NCBI GenBank assembly: GCA_006738865.1
Contig: AP019701.1
Coordinates: 4,847,974-4,911,973, forward strand
Length of the DNA: 64,000 bases
Source of the DNA: Allostella sp. ATCC 35155
GTDB taxonomy: Bacteria; Pseudomonadota; Alphaproteobacteria; ATCC43930; Allostellaceae
Reading direction: 5' to 3'
This document shows positions 19,639 through 29,268 of the stretch, piece after piece (position 1 is the first letter of the stretch; each line of letters starts with the position of its first letter). Below the pieces are notes generated by a model. It was not told where the DNA came from. It saw nothing but the letters and a program-made list of their open reading frames with translations, and ran no database searches. The position numbers and the translations under genes are program-made.

Positions 19639-20703
19639 CTATTCGGCCAGGAACACGATGTCGGCGGGGTCGATCGGGAAGGCGACGCGCGCGCCGATCG
19701 CGTGCGCGGACCCGCCCGGCTCGCGCCGCTGCGAGAACACCAGCGTCGCACCGCGGTCGCAGCGCGCGGCGTAGCGGACGACGTCGCCGAGGAAGATGAC
19801 GTCGGTGATGGTGGCGGCGATCGGCCCCTCGCCCGGTGCGGCGCGCAGCACCTCCGGCCGGAGCGCCGCCCAGCGGGCGCCCGCGGGAACCGCGGCAGCG
19901 ACCGCACCCACCCCCTCCAGGACCGCCTCGCCGGCTGCGCCGCCGGCTACGGGCAACAAGTTGTTGACGCCGATGAACTCGGCGACGAAACGCGTGTGCG
20001 GCCGGTCGTAGATCTCCTTCGGCGTCCCGACCTGGAGCACGCGGCCCTTGTCCATGACGACGATGCGGTCGGACAGGGTCAGCGCCTCGCCCTGGTCGTG
20101 GGTGACATAGATGACGGTGCAGCCGATCTGCCGCTGGAACTGCTTGATCTCGAGCTGCATCGCCTCGCGGAGCTTGAGGTCGAGGGCACCGAGCGGCTCG
20201 TCCATCAGCAGGACGCGGGGCTCGAAGACGATCGCGCGGGCGAAGGCGACGCGCTGCTTCTGTCCGCCGGACAGCTGGTGCGGCATGCGCCGCCCATATT
20301 CGGGCAGGCGGACCAGATCCAGCGCCGCCTGTGCGCGCTCGCGCGCCGCCCGGCGCGGCACGCCGCGCATGCGCAGCGGGAAGGCGATGTTGTCGAGGAC
20401 GTCGAGATGGGGGAACAGCGAGTAGTTCTGGAACACCATGCCGATGTTCCGCTTCTCGGTCGGCAGGGCCGAGATCGGCACGCCGTCGATGGCGATGTGG
20501 CCGGACGTCATCTCGATGAAGCCGGCGAGTGCGTTGAGTGCCGTCGTCTTGCCCGAGCCCGAGGGGCCGAGCAGCGTCAGGAACTCGCCCGCTCCCACTT
20601 CGAGGCTGAATTCCTCGAGCGCGACGGTGGTGCCGTAGACCTGCCGCAAGCCCCGGAAGACGACCGCGGCACCCTTCGCCAGACCCTGAGCGGCCTGCTG
20701 CAT
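19639..20703 (-). CDS. ABC transporter ATP-binding protein, PotA-like
   Basis: The 354-aa ATPase has Walker A GPSGSGKTT, signature LSGGQKQR, Walker B LLMDEPLGALD and the H-loop VTHDQGEA, then a C-terminal TOBE domain. The ATG at 20703 is chosen over an upstream in-frame start because GGGAGGGA precedes it and the longer form would run into the operator region. It is the first gene of the eight-gene minus-strand cluster and divergent from a TetR regulator, which probably controls the cluster through the palindrome at 20736-20767. Confidence 0.9.
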   Translation of the reverse strand: MQQAAQGLAKGAAVVFRGLRQVYGTTVALEEFSLEVGAGEFLTLLGPSGSGKTTALNALAGFIEMTSGHIAIDGVPISALPTEKRNIGMVFQNYSLFPHLDVLDNIAFPLRMRGVPRRAARERAQAALDLVRLPEYGRRMPHQLSGGQKQRVAFARAIVFEPRVLLMDEPLGALDLKLREAMQLEIKQFQRQIGCTVIYVTHDQGEALTLSDRIVVMDKGRVLQVGTPKEIYDRPHTRFVAEFIGVNNLLPVAGGAAGEAVLEGVGAVAAAVPAGARWAALRPEVLRAAPGEGPIAATITDVIFLGDVVRYAARCDRGATLVFSQRREPGGSAHAIGARVAFPIDPADIVFLAE

Positions 20704-20735
20704 CGCGCCTTCGATCCCTCCCCGATCCGCCGATC

Positions 20736-20767
20736 GACAAAAAGTGACGATATTGTCATTTCTTGTC
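20736..20767. promoter_or_regulatory. 32-bp imperfect palindrome, TetR operator candidate
   Basis: The dyad is centred between 20751 and 20752; 13 of 16 base pairs match, with core TGACGATATTGTCA. It is strikingly AT-rich for this genome and lies midway between divergent starts (20703 minus, 20817 plus). A consensus -35 TTGACA for the minus-strand operon (20769-20764) overlaps its edge. That is the expected place for a repressor site controlling both genes. Confidence 0.6.
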
Positions 20768-20816
20768 AACGGGCCTTCGGCTGGTGCATTGGGGAGGGAC
20801 AAGAAAGGGAGGAACG

Positions 20817-21551
20817 ATGGCAGCCGTGGAATATGCCCGCCATCTGGCGCAGCAGCTGGCCGCCCTGCGCAGCGCCCGCAAGGTCGAGCGGACGCGCCTG
20901 CGGCTCGAGATCGCGACGGCCGAGCTGCTGGAGGAGACGAGCTACGGCCGGCTGACCGTCGACGAGATCACCGAGCGTGCCGGACTGGCCCACGGCACGT
21001 TCTATCGCTACTACGCCGGCAAGCACGAGATCGTCCTGGCGGTGCTGCAGGGCTTCCTGGCGGCCATCCGCGCCATGCGCCCCTCGCTCGCCCAAAGCCC
21101 GGATCCCTACGCCGCGATCCATGCCGCGAACCGTCACTATGTCGAGGTCTACCGCCACAATGTCGGGCTGATGCGCTGCCTCCTGACGCTGCGCAGCGAC
21201 GATCCGCTGGTGGCTGAACTCGGCAGCCGGGCCGACGCCGGGCTGGCGGCACGCGTGATGCGCAGCATCGCGCGCTTCGGCGCGCCGGCCGCGGCCCTGC
21301 CGGCAAGGCGCCAGGAACTGCTGATCCACGCCGTCATCGGCGCTGTCGACGCGCTGCTGCGCAAGGTTTACGGGGCGAGCGAACCGCCACTGCGGCGCTT
21401 TGCCGATGACCCCGACGCGATCGCCGCCATCCTCAGCGACATGTGGTACCGCGCCCTCTACGCGGCCGACCCCGCTGCAGCGCTCAGCGCGCGCGCCAAC
21501 GCTGGCTCCGCCGCAGCACCACGCGGGAGACGAGCGTCTCCACCAGCTTGA
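20817..21551 (+). CDS. TetR-family transcriptional regulator
   Basis: The 244-aa protein has a TetR helix-turn-helix at about residues 25-70 (LEETSYGRLTVDEITERAGLAHGTFYRYYAGKHEI) and an all-helical ligand domain. The ATG at 20817 is chosen because GGGAGGA lies 3 bases upstream. It is divergent from the polyamine-type transporter cluster, with a palindromic operator between them. Its end overlaps the convergent phosphonate-type permease gene by 68 bases. Regulation of the divergent cluster is the likely role; ligand unknown. Confidence 0.9.
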   Translation: MAAVEYARHLAQQLAALRSARKVERTRLRLEIATAELLEETSYGRLTVDEITERAGLAHGTFYRYYAGKHEIVLAVLQGFLAAIRAMRPSLAQSPDPYAAIHAANRHYVEVYRHNVGLMRCLLTLRSDDPLVAELGSRADAGLAARVMRSIARFGAPAAALPARRQELLIHAVIGAVDALLRKVYGASEPPLRRFADDPDAIAAILSDMWYRALYAADPAAALSARANAGSAAAPRGRRASPPA

Positions 21552-23175
21552 CGCCGGCCGACGTCGCCGTGATCACCACCGCCATCGCCGCCGCGGCCGC
21601 GATGGCGCCGCTGTCGTTCATGTTGACGATCGCGACCGACGCCAGCTTGGTGTGCGCGGTGTAGATGAAGATCACCGCCGAGACGGTCGTCATCGCGTTG
21701 ACGAAGAGATAGATCGCGATATTGACGATCGCCGGCAGGCAGACCGGCACCGTCACCCGCAGGAAGGTGCGCCAGAAGGGCACCTGCAGCGAGGCGGAAA
21801 CCGACTCGAACTCCGGGTCCATCTGCTTGAGTGCGGTCGTCGCGGTCAGGTGGGCGACCGTATAGAAATGCGCGACGGTGCAGATCGTGAGCAGCGCCAT
21901 GGTGCCGTAGAGCCCGCCCAGCGGGTTGTCCGGCGCGTTGAAGAAGAAGACGTAGGCGAGCCCCAGCACCAGGCCCGGCACCGCCAGCGGCACCATCGCC
22001 ACGAGGTGGAAGACCTGCCGGGCCCAGCCGGCGCCCTTGCCCTTCTCCACCAGATAGGCGCCGACGAAGACGAAGAGGGTTCCGAACACCGCCGTCGCCG
22101 CCGCCATCCGCAGGCTGTTGAAATAGGACGACCAGCCGTCCGAATCGAAATCTTCGAACACATAGTTGGACCAGCCGAGCGACAGGTTGTACGGCCACAG
22201 CCGGACCAGCGAGGCGAAGACCGCCGTCGCCAGGATGCCGAGGATGATCGCCCCGACCACGGCGCAGAATCCGAGCATCGCCCAGTCCCGCGCCGGCTGC
22301 GGCTGCGGGACGAGCGGCACGGAGCGGGCGCCGAGGAGCGCCACCTGCCGGCGCTGCACGACCCGGTCGACGACGAAGGAGGCGAGCGCCGGAATGATCA
22401 GGACCACGGCGACGACGGCGCCCATCTGGAAGTTCTGCTGGCCCATCACCTGCTTGTAGACGTCGATCGCCAGCACGTTGAACCGGCCGCCGATGACGAC
22501 GGGAATGCCGAAATCGGTCATCACCAGCGTGAAGACGACGAAGGCGGCGCTGACCAGCCCGTACTTGGCGCTCGGCAGGGTCACCGTCAGGAACACCCGG
22601 CGGCGCGGCGTGCCGAGGGCCGCGGCCGCCTCGTAGAGGCGGGCATCGGCCAGCGACAGCGCCGTCGTCAGGATCAGCATCGCATGGGGAAAGCAGTAGA
22701 AGACCTGCCCCATGACGATGCCGATCGGGCCGTAGATCGTCTCGCCGAACAGCAGCTCGCGGATCATGCCCTGGTTGCCGAACAGGTAGATCAGCGCGAT
22801 CGCCGGCAGCATCGAGGGGGACAGGATGGGAATGAGCGCGATGCCCGCCATCAGGCCCTTGGCCGGCATGCAGGTGCGCGTCAGCGCATAGGCGTAGACG
22901 AAGGCGAGCGGCACCACGATCAGGGTGGTCAGGCCGGCGACGAAGAGGCTGTTCGCGATCGACTGGGCGAGCGCCGGCGTTCCGAAGAACTGCGCATAGT
23001 TGGCGAGCCCGACGAAGGCGCCCGCCCGATCCTCGACGCTCTTGGACAGGATCGACCACAGCGGCAGCAGGATCGCCGCCGCCATGATCGCGAGCATCAG
23101 CGTCAGGGCGATGCGGAGCGCCCACGCCTCCCGGTCGACGGACCGGGTTCGGCCGCCGATGGCGATCGGGCTCAT
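21484..23175 (-). CDS. two-domain ABC permease, 2-aminoethylphosphonate-type
   Basis: The 563-aa inner-membrane protein is two permease units fused, each with an EAA loop (EAAAALGTPRRRVFLTVTLPS and ESVSASLQVPFWRTFLRVTVP). This architecture occurs in iron(III) importers and in the putative 2-aminoethylphosphonate importer (PhnU2 type). The partner substrate-binding protein resembles the latter. The start overlaps the ATPase stop as ATGA. Iron is an alternative substrate. Confidence 0.82.
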   Translation of the reverse strand: MSPIAIGGRTRSVDREAWALRIALTLMLAIMAAAILLPLWSILSKSVEDRAGAFVGLANYAQFFGTPALAQSIANSLFVAGLTTLIVVPLAFVYAYALTRTCMPAKGLMAGIALIPILSPSMLPAIALIYLFGNQGMIRELLFGETIYGPIGIVMGQVFYCFPHAMLILTTALSLADARLYEAAAALGTPRRRVFLTVTLPSAKYGLVSAAFVVFTLVMTDFGIPVVIGGRFNVLAIDVYKQVMGQQNFQMGAVVAVVLIIPALASFVVDRVVQRRQVALLGARSVPLVPQPQPARDWAMLGFCAVVGAIILGILATAVFASLVRLWPYNLSLGWSNYVFEDFDSDGWSSYFNSLRMAAATAVFGTLFVFVGAYLVEKGKGAGWARQVFHLVAMVPLAVPGLVLGLAYVFFFNAPDNPLGGLYGTMALLTICTVAHFYTVAHLTATTALKQMDPEFESVSASLQVPFWRTFLRVTVPVCLPAIVNIAIYLFVNAMTTVSAVIFIYTAHTKLASVAIVNMNDSGAIAAAAAMAVVITATSAGVKLVETLVSRVVLRRSQRWRAR

Positions 23176-24308
23176 TCCGGCAGGCCGGCGAAGATCCGCA
23201 CGCGTTCGGGCGGCAGCGCGACCGTGACCGCCCGCCCCCGCGCCAGATCGAGATCCGTCACGGCGTTCAGCGAGAAGTCCGCGACGAGCGGCAGGTCGGG
23301 CAGCTGCGGCGAGCCCAGGCGGGCGCGCACCACCGCGCCCAGGAACTCGACCGCCTCGATGGTGGCCTGGATCGCGTTCGGCGTATCCGGGCAGACGTTG
23401 CGGATGACGAAGTCTTCGGGCCGGACGCAGGCCGTGCAGACCTGTCCCGTGCCCATCGCATCGCCCGGCGTCACCTGCAGGTCGAAGCCGCCCACCCGCA
23501 CCCGGTCCGCCGCCGACCGCACGCCCGTCATGAAATTGGTGGTGCCGACGAAGCCGGCGACGAAGAGGCTGGCCGGCGTGCGGTAGATCGCCTCCGGCGC
23601 GGCGACCTGCTCGATCCGGCCATGGTTCATGACGACGATCCGGTCGGCGACGGAGATCGCCTCCTCCTGGTCGTGGGTGACCATGATCGTGGTCACGCCG
23701 AGGCGACGCTGCAGCTCCCGGATCTCGCCGCGCAGGCGCAGCCGGACGCGCGCGTCGAGTGCGGACAACGGCTCGTCGAGCAGCAGGAGGCCCGGCCGGG
23801 TCGCCAGGGCGCGGGCCAGCGCCACGCGCTGCTGCTGGCCGCCCGACAGCTGGGCCGGATACTTGTCGCCGCTGCCGACGAGGCCGATCATGCCGAGCAG
23901 CTCCTCGACGCGGGCAGCGATGGCCGCGCGGCCGAGGCGGCGATTGACGAGGCCGTAGCCGATGTTCTGCGCGACCGAGAGGTTGGGGAACAGCGCGTAG
24001 GACTGGAACACGATGCCGAAGTCGCGCCGCGACGGCGGCAGGTCCGAGATGTCGCGCCCGGCCTGGACGATGGTGCCGCTGCTCTGCCGGTCGAGCCCGG
24101 CGATCGCACGGAGCAGCGTGGTCTTGCCGCAGCCGGACGGCCCCAGGAAGCAGACGAACTCGCCCTCGGGAATCGCAAGATCGATTCCCGAGAGCGCGAC
24201 GAAGCTGCCGAACCGCTTTTCCAGCCCGGCGACGGTGAGATAGGGCGGGCGCCCGTCCGATCCGTTCGGACGGGCCCCGTGAACATCGATCACGCCAGCG
24301 ATGGTCAC
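23172..24308 (-). CDS. ABC ATPase, 2-aminoethylphosphonate-type importer
   Basis: The 378-aa ATPase has Walker A GPSGCGKTT, signature LSGGQQQR, Walker B LLLLDEPLSALDARVR and a C-terminal TOBE domain. Start is GTG at 24308, 13 bases after the binding-protein stop, with no clear Shine-Dalgarno. A second in-frame GTG five codons later is possible. It belongs to a three-gene importer operon and overlaps the permease gene by 4 bases. Confidence 0.85.
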   Translation of the reverse strand: MTIAGVIDVHGARPNGSDGRPPYLTVAGLEKRFGSFVALSGIDLAIPEGEFVCFLGPSGCGKTTLLRAIAGLDRQSSGTIVQAGRDISDLPPSRRDFGIVFQSYALFPNLSVAQNIGYGLVNRRLGRAAIAARVEELLGMIGLVGSGDKYPAQLSGGQQQRVALARALATRPGLLLLDEPLSALDARVRLRLRGEIRELQRRLGVTTIMVTHDQEEAISVADRIVVMNHGRIEQVAAPEAIYRTPASLFVAGFVGTTNFMTGVRSAADRVRVGGFDLQVTPGDAMGTGQVCTACVRPEDFVIRNVCPDTPNAIQATIEAVEFLGAVVRARLGSPQLPDLPLVADFSLNAVTDLDLARGRAVTVALPPERVRIFAGLPE

Positions 24309-24321
24309 GACCGTCGCGCCG

Positions 24322-25341
24322 CTACTTGCGCGGCGCCGACTTGCCGTCGTAGCGCTTGGTCCACTCCGCCAGGATCTTCTCGCGGTTCTTGGCCGAGAAG
24401 GCGAAGTCGTTCTTGATCATCTTCGCCTCGGCGTCCTTCGGATAGTTCGCGACTTCCTTGGTCACGCCGGGGTAGGCGACGACGCCGAAATAGTTGTTGA
24501 ACAGCGTGTTCGCTTCCTTGGTCACGACCCAGTCCATCAGCTTCTTCGCCGCGGCCAGATTCTTGGTCCCTTTGTGGATCGCCGCCGCCTCGAGGTCCCA
24601 GCCCACGCCTTCGCTGGGCAGGATCACCGAGATCGGGGCGCCCTTGGTCTTCTCCTGCGCGGCGCGATACTCGAACGAGATGCCGACGACATACTCGCCG
24701 CGTGCCGCCTGGACGCAGGGCGCCGACCCGGAATGGGTATAGACCGCCATGTTCTGGTGGAGGCCGTCCATGAACTTCCAGCCCTCGGCCTCACCCTTGG
24801 ACTGCAGCCAGCCGCTGACGGAGAGGAAGCCGGTGCCGGACGAGGCCGGATTCGGCATGACGACCTGGCCGCGATAGACGGGCTTCAGCAGGTCGGCCCA
24901 GCTCTTCGGCTCGGGGATGCCGCGCTTCTGCCCTTCGACCGTATTGTAACAGACGGCCGACATGTAGGCGTCCATGCCGACCCAGGCCGGCGGGTTCTTG
25001 CCATCCCGGAACGCCGGGCGCAGCGCCTCCACGCCCTTCGGGGCGTAGGGCTCGATCATGCCCTCGTTCTCGAACAGGATGAGGCTGGTGACCGCCACGC
25101 CCATGATGACGTCGGCCCGCGGGTTGGCCTTCTCCGCCAGGAGGCGGGCCGTGACGATGCCGGTCGAGTCGCGGACCCAGACGATCTCGACATCGGGATT
25201 GGCGGCCTCGAAGGCGCTCTTGTACGGCCGCAGCTGCTCGTTCTCCAGCGCCGTATAGACCGTGAGCTGCGTCTTCGCGAGTGCGCCCTGGGCCAGAGCG
25301 AGCACCGCCGCGGACACCAGACCTGCTGCCACCTTGTTCAT
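24322..25341 (-). CDS. periplasmic binding protein, putative 2-aminoethylphosphonate importer
   Basis: The 339-aa protein has a signal peptide (MNKVAAGLVSAAVLALAQGALA). The mature protein (KTQLTVYTALENEQLRPYK, GVAVTSLILFENEGMIEPYAP, YNTVEGQKRGIPEPKSWADLL) looks like the PhnS2 subfamily of the iron/phosphonate-type extracellular binding proteins. The phosphonate call is by family resemblance. No phnW/phnX or C-P lyase genes are in the window to support it. AGGG lies 6 bases before the ATG at 25341. A 15-bp palindrome is 40 bases upstream. Confidence 0.78.
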   Translation of the reverse strand: MNKVAAGLVSAAVLALAQGALAKTQLTVYTALENEQLRPYKSAFEAANPDVEIVWVRDSTGIVTARLLAEKANPRADVIMGVAVTSLILFENEGMIEPYAPKGVEALRPAFRDGKNPPAWVGMDAYMSAVCYNTVEGQKRGIPEPKSWADLLKPVYRGQVVMPNPASSGTGFLSVSGWLQSKGEAEGWKFMDGLHQNMAVYTHSGSAPCVQAARGEYVVGISFEYRAAQEKTKGAPISVILPSEGVGWDLEAAAIHKGTKNLAAAKKLMDWVVTKEANTLFNNYFGVVAYPGVTKEVANYPKDAEAKMIKNDFAFSAKNREKILAEWTKRYDGKSAPRK

Positions 25342-25380
25342 TGCACCCTGCCATTTCTGTTCGTTGACGCGATTTCGCGA

Positions 25381-25395
25381 GGCACGCGACGTGCC
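25381..25395. promoter_or_regulatory. perfect 15-bp palindrome upstream of the phosphonate-type importer
   Basis: GGCACG-CGA-CGTGCC is a perfect dyad 40 bases before the binding-protein start. A nearby TGCGAC direct repeat (25411-25416 and 25420-25425) lies in the only AT-rich stretch of this divergent region. It is an operator or 5' hairpin candidate. The 294-base intergenic region (25342-25635) holds this, the promoter at 25530-25559 and no gene that I can see. Confidence 0.4.
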
Positions 25396-25529
25396 AGCGG
25401 CCATGTCTATTGCGACATCTGCGACCAAATGATGAAACTAATCTTACATCCCGTCCACGGCTTCGCACGCCGGGGCTGTGCCGGTGCGAGCGCCGCCGGA
25501 GGCCCGCGAATATTCCCCTGCCGGACGCC

Positions 25530-25559
25530 TTGACGCCGGGAACGGTCGACCGCTAGCGT
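25530..25559 (+). promoter_or_regulatory. candidate sigma70 promoter of the branched-chain-type importer operon
   Basis: TTGACG and TAGCGT are separated by 18 bases, giving a leader of about 70 bases before the ATG at 25636. Confidence 0.45.
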
Positions 25560-25635
25560 CGGCGGCAATGCACAAGTTCGGCGGCCGTGCGCGCATAAGG
25601 CGCGGGACCGACCGGACAATCGAGGGAGGAAAGAC

Positions 25636-26919
25636 ATGCGCAGCCTGTTGCTGGCCGCGGCCGGCGTTGCCGTGGCCCTGTCCGGGGCATCCGCCCAGGA
25701 CATCCGGATCGGCGTCCTCTACGACCTGTCGGGCCCGCTCGCGGCGGCCGGGTCGATCGCCTCGTCGGTCGGCGCGAACATCGCCATCGAGATGGTCAAC
25801 GAGAAGGGCGGCGTCCTCGGCAAGCACAAGATCGTGCCGATCGCCGCCGACGCGCAGAGCAAGGCCGATGTCGCGATCAACGAGGCCGAACGGCTGCTGA
25901 GCCAGGAAAAGGCCGACATCCTGCTCGGCGTCTTCTCCTCGGCCCATGCGGTTCCGATCGCCCAGCGCGTCGACGCGCAGAAGAAGATCTTCTGGATCAC
26001 GACGGCGATCGCGACGGCGGTCTTCAAGGACCGGAACCTGCAATACACCTTCCGGGCGCAGGTCCATTCCGACCAGTTCGGCGACGCCTCGACGCAGTTC
26101 CTGGCCGAGGTCGCCAAGCCCAAGCTCGGCATGGAGCCCAAGGACATCAAGGTCGCCATCATCTACGAGGACGGGCCCTACGGCGTCGGCGTCGCCTCCT
26201 CCAACGAGACGGGCGCCAAGAAGCGCGGCATGCAGGTCGTCCTCAAGGAAGGCTATGCCGCGACCTCTCCCGACCTCTCCTCGCTCGTGACCAAGCTGCG
26301 CCGGGCCCGGCCGGACGTGATCCTGCATACCGGCTACAATCCCGACATCACCCTGCTGCTGCGCCAGGCGCGCGAGCAGGGCCTGCGCTTCAAGGCCCTG
26401 ATCGGCCACGGGGCCGGCTATGGCCAGATCGACAAGCTGGTCGAGACCTTCGGCAAGGACGTCGACCACATCTTCAATGTCGACCCGGTGGCCGCTCAGC
26501 TGCTCGATCCCAAGACCCTGAAGCCCGGCATCGGCGACCTCACGGCCGAGATGGTGAAGCGCTACAAGGCCAAGACCGGCGCCAAGGAAGTGCCGCCGCA
26601 CGCGAGCATGGGCTTCAACCAGACCTGGGTCCTGCTCGACACGGTTCTTCCCAGCGCGATCCAGAAGCATGGCGGTTTCGGGGCCGATGCCATCCGCAAG
26701 GCGGCGCTCGAGGTCGACATTCCCGAAGGCGGCACCGTCCAGGGCTACGGCGTCAAGTTCTACCCGCCGGGCCATCAGCTGGCCGGGCAGAACGAGCGGT
26801 CGAGCCCGGTCGTCATGCAGTATGTCGGCGGCCAGACGAAGATCGCCTGGCCGACCGGGTTGCGGACGATCGATCCCGTCATCCCGCTGCCCGCCTCCTC
26901 GCCCTACGCCGCGCGCTGA
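25636..26919 (+). CDS. branched-chain amino-acid-type ABC substrate-binding protein
   Basis: The 427-aa protein has a signal peptide ending GASAQ and a LivJ/LivK-type type-1 periplasmic fold (IRIGVLYDLSGPLAAAGS; NEKGGVLGKHKIVPIAADAQSK). GGGAGGAAAGAC precedes the ATG. It is the first gene of a livKGFHM-like operon, followed after 18 bases by the ATPase gene. That gap contains a small CCGGA/TCCGG stem-loop, which may let the binding protein be made in excess. Ligands of this family include branched and acidic amino acids, amides and aromatic acids. The linked aspartate dehydrogenase gene hints at an acidic amino acid. Confidence 0.88.
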   Translation: MRSLLLAAAGVAVALSGASAQDIRIGVLYDLSGPLAAAGSIASSVGANIAIEMVNEKGGVLGKHKIVPIAADAQSKADVAINEAERLLSQEKADILLGVFSSAHAVPIAQRVDAQKKIFWITTAIATAVFKDRNLQYTFRAQVHSDQFGDASTQFLAEVAKPKLGMEPKDIKVAIIYEDGPYGVGVASSNETGAKKRGMQVVLKEGYAATSPDLSSLVTKLRRARPDVILHTGYNPDITLLLRQAREQGLRFKALIGHGAGYGQIDKLVETFGKDVDHIFNVDPVAAQLLDPKTLKPGIGDLTAEMVKRYKAKTGAKEVPPHASMGFNQTWVLLDTVLPSAIQKHGGFGADAIRKAALEVDIPEGGTVQGYGVKFYPPGHQLAGQNERSSPVVMQYVGGQTKIAWPTGLRTIDPVIPLPASSPYAAR

Positions 26920-26937
26920 CCGGATCCTCCTCCGGCC

Positions 26938-27655
26938 ATGCTGCAAGTGGAGGGTCTGACACGAACCTTCGGTGGGTTCGTGGCGGTGGACAGCGTCTCG
27001 TTCTCGGTCGCCCGGGGAGAAATCCTCGGGCTGATCGGGCCCAACGGCTCGGGCAAGAGCACGACCTTCAACCTGATCTCGGGCGCGCTCGCGCCGACGC
27101 GCGGGTCGATCCGCTTCGAGGGCACCGAACTCGCCGGCCGGAAGGCGAGCGACATCGTCCATCGCGGCCTCGCCCGTACCTTCCAGATTCCGCGCCCGTT
27201 CCGGCGGCTCTCGATCCTGGAGAACGCCGTCGTCGCGGCGCATTTCGGCCGCGCCGGCAAGATCGACCGGGCGACGGCCGAGGAGCGGGCCCGCGCGTCC
27301 CTGCAGCTCGTCGGGCTGCCGACGGATCCCGATGCACGGGTCGACGGGCTGGGCGCTGCCGGGCTGAAGAAGCTGGAACTCGCCCGCGCGCTCGCAACCC
27401 AGCCGCAATTGCTTCTGGCCGACGAGAGCCTGGGCGGGCTCGATCACTCCGAGATGCAGCAGGCCGCCGACATGCTGCGCCGGGTGCGCGGCGAGATGGG
27501 CATCACCATCGTCTGGGTCGAGCACATCATGGGCGTGCTGATGAAGGTGGTCGACCGGGTGATGGTGCTGCATCACGGCCAGAAGGTGGCCGAGGGACTG
27601 CCGGCGGAGGTCGTGCGCGACCCGCGGGTCATCGAAGTCTATCTGGGCCGCGATC

Positions 27656-27669
<14 letters not shown>
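26938..27669 (+). CDS. livG: ABC ATPase LivG
   Basis: The 243-aa ATPase has Walker A GPNGSGKST, GAAGLKKLELARAL in place of the usual LSxGQ signature, Walker B LLLADESLGGLD and the H-loop WVEHIM. The signature AAGLKK and the DES variant of Walker B are both unusual and differ from livF in the same operon. No Shine-Dalgarno precedes the ATG, so translation may depend on coupling to the upstream gene. It overlaps livF by 14 bases if livF starts at 27656. Confidence 0.88.
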
Positions 27670-28393
<724 letters not shown>

Positions 28394-28407
28394 GGAGGGC
28401 CGGCAAC

Positions 28408-29268
28408 ATGGACATCTTCCTCCTCGAGGCTGTCGTCAACGGCATCCTGCTGGGCGGGGTCCTGGCGCTGCTGGCGCTCGGCCTCAACCTCATCTTCGGG
28501 GTCATCGACGTCGTCTGGATCGCCTATGCCGAACTCGTCATGTGCGGCATGTACGCGATCTACTGGCTCTATGCGGTCCACGGCGTGCCGCTCTTTCTCG
28601 CGGCGCCGATGGCCATCGTCTTCGTCGCCATTCTCGGGATGCTGGTCCACAAGCTGATCATCTCGCCGATCCTGGGGTCGGCGCCGATCAACCAGCTGCT
28701 GGCGACGGGCGGCCTGCTCTTCTTCCTGCAGAGCTTCGCCACGCTGCTGTTCGGGGCCGACTTCCGCAACATCGGCCTGCGGCTGCCGATCATCGAGATC
28801 GGCGACCTCTTCATCAGCTTCGCGCGGCTGATGGCCTTTTCGGTCGCGCTCCTCGGCATGGTCGTGCTGTGGCTCTTCCTCAAGCGCACCTATGTCGGAA
28901 CCGCAATCCGGGCGATCGCGCAGGACCGCGAGATCATGGTGCTGATGGGCGTCGACCCGAAGCGGGTCTATCTCATCACCTCGGCGCTGGGCGGCGGGCT
29001 GGCCGGGCTGGCCTCGGCGCTGCTGGTGCTGCAATACGACGTCCACCCGTTCATCGGTCTCTCGTTCGGCCCCATCACCTTCATGATCTGCGTGCTGGGT
29101 GGCCTCGGCAGCATGATCGGCGGCTTCGTCGCCGCCTTCATCATGAGCCAGATCATCTCGGTCGGCGGCTTCTACACCTCGATCGAGCTTTCCTACGTCC
29201 TCGCCTTCCTGCTCTTCATCGTCATGATCTTCGTCCGGCCCCAGGGCCTGTTCGGAGTGAAGTCGTGA
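28408..29268 (+). CDS. livH: branched-chain amino-acid-type ABC permease LivH
   Basis: The 286-aa inner-membrane protein has about eight hydrophobic segments starting ILLGGVLALLALGLNLIFGV. A conserved cytoplasmic loop (RAIAQDREIMVLMGVDPKRVYLITSALGGGLAGLA) contacts the ATPases. GAGGAGGG lies 7 bases before the ATG at 28408. The frame is open far upstream but overlaps livF. It overlaps livM by GTGA. Confidence 0.92.
   Translation: MDIFLLEAVVNGILLGGVLALLALGLNLIFGVIDVVWIAYAELVMCGMYAIYWLYAVHGVPLFLAAPMAIVFVAILGMLVHKLIISPILGSAPINQLLATGGLLFFLQSFATLLFGADFRNIGLRLPIIEIGDLFISFARLMAFSVALLGMVVLWLFLKRTYVGTAIRAIAQDREIMVLMGVDPKRVYLITSALGGGLAGLASALLVLQYDVHPFIGLSFGPITFMICVLGGLGSMIGGFVAAFIMSQIISVGGFYTSIELSYVLAFLLFIVMIFVRPQGLFGVKS

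Noticed and set aside
21484-21551. The 68-base overlap of the TetR gene and the permease gene as evidence of truncation
   Set aside because: Both proteins have plausible full-length C-termini. Convergent overlaps are common in this dense sequence.
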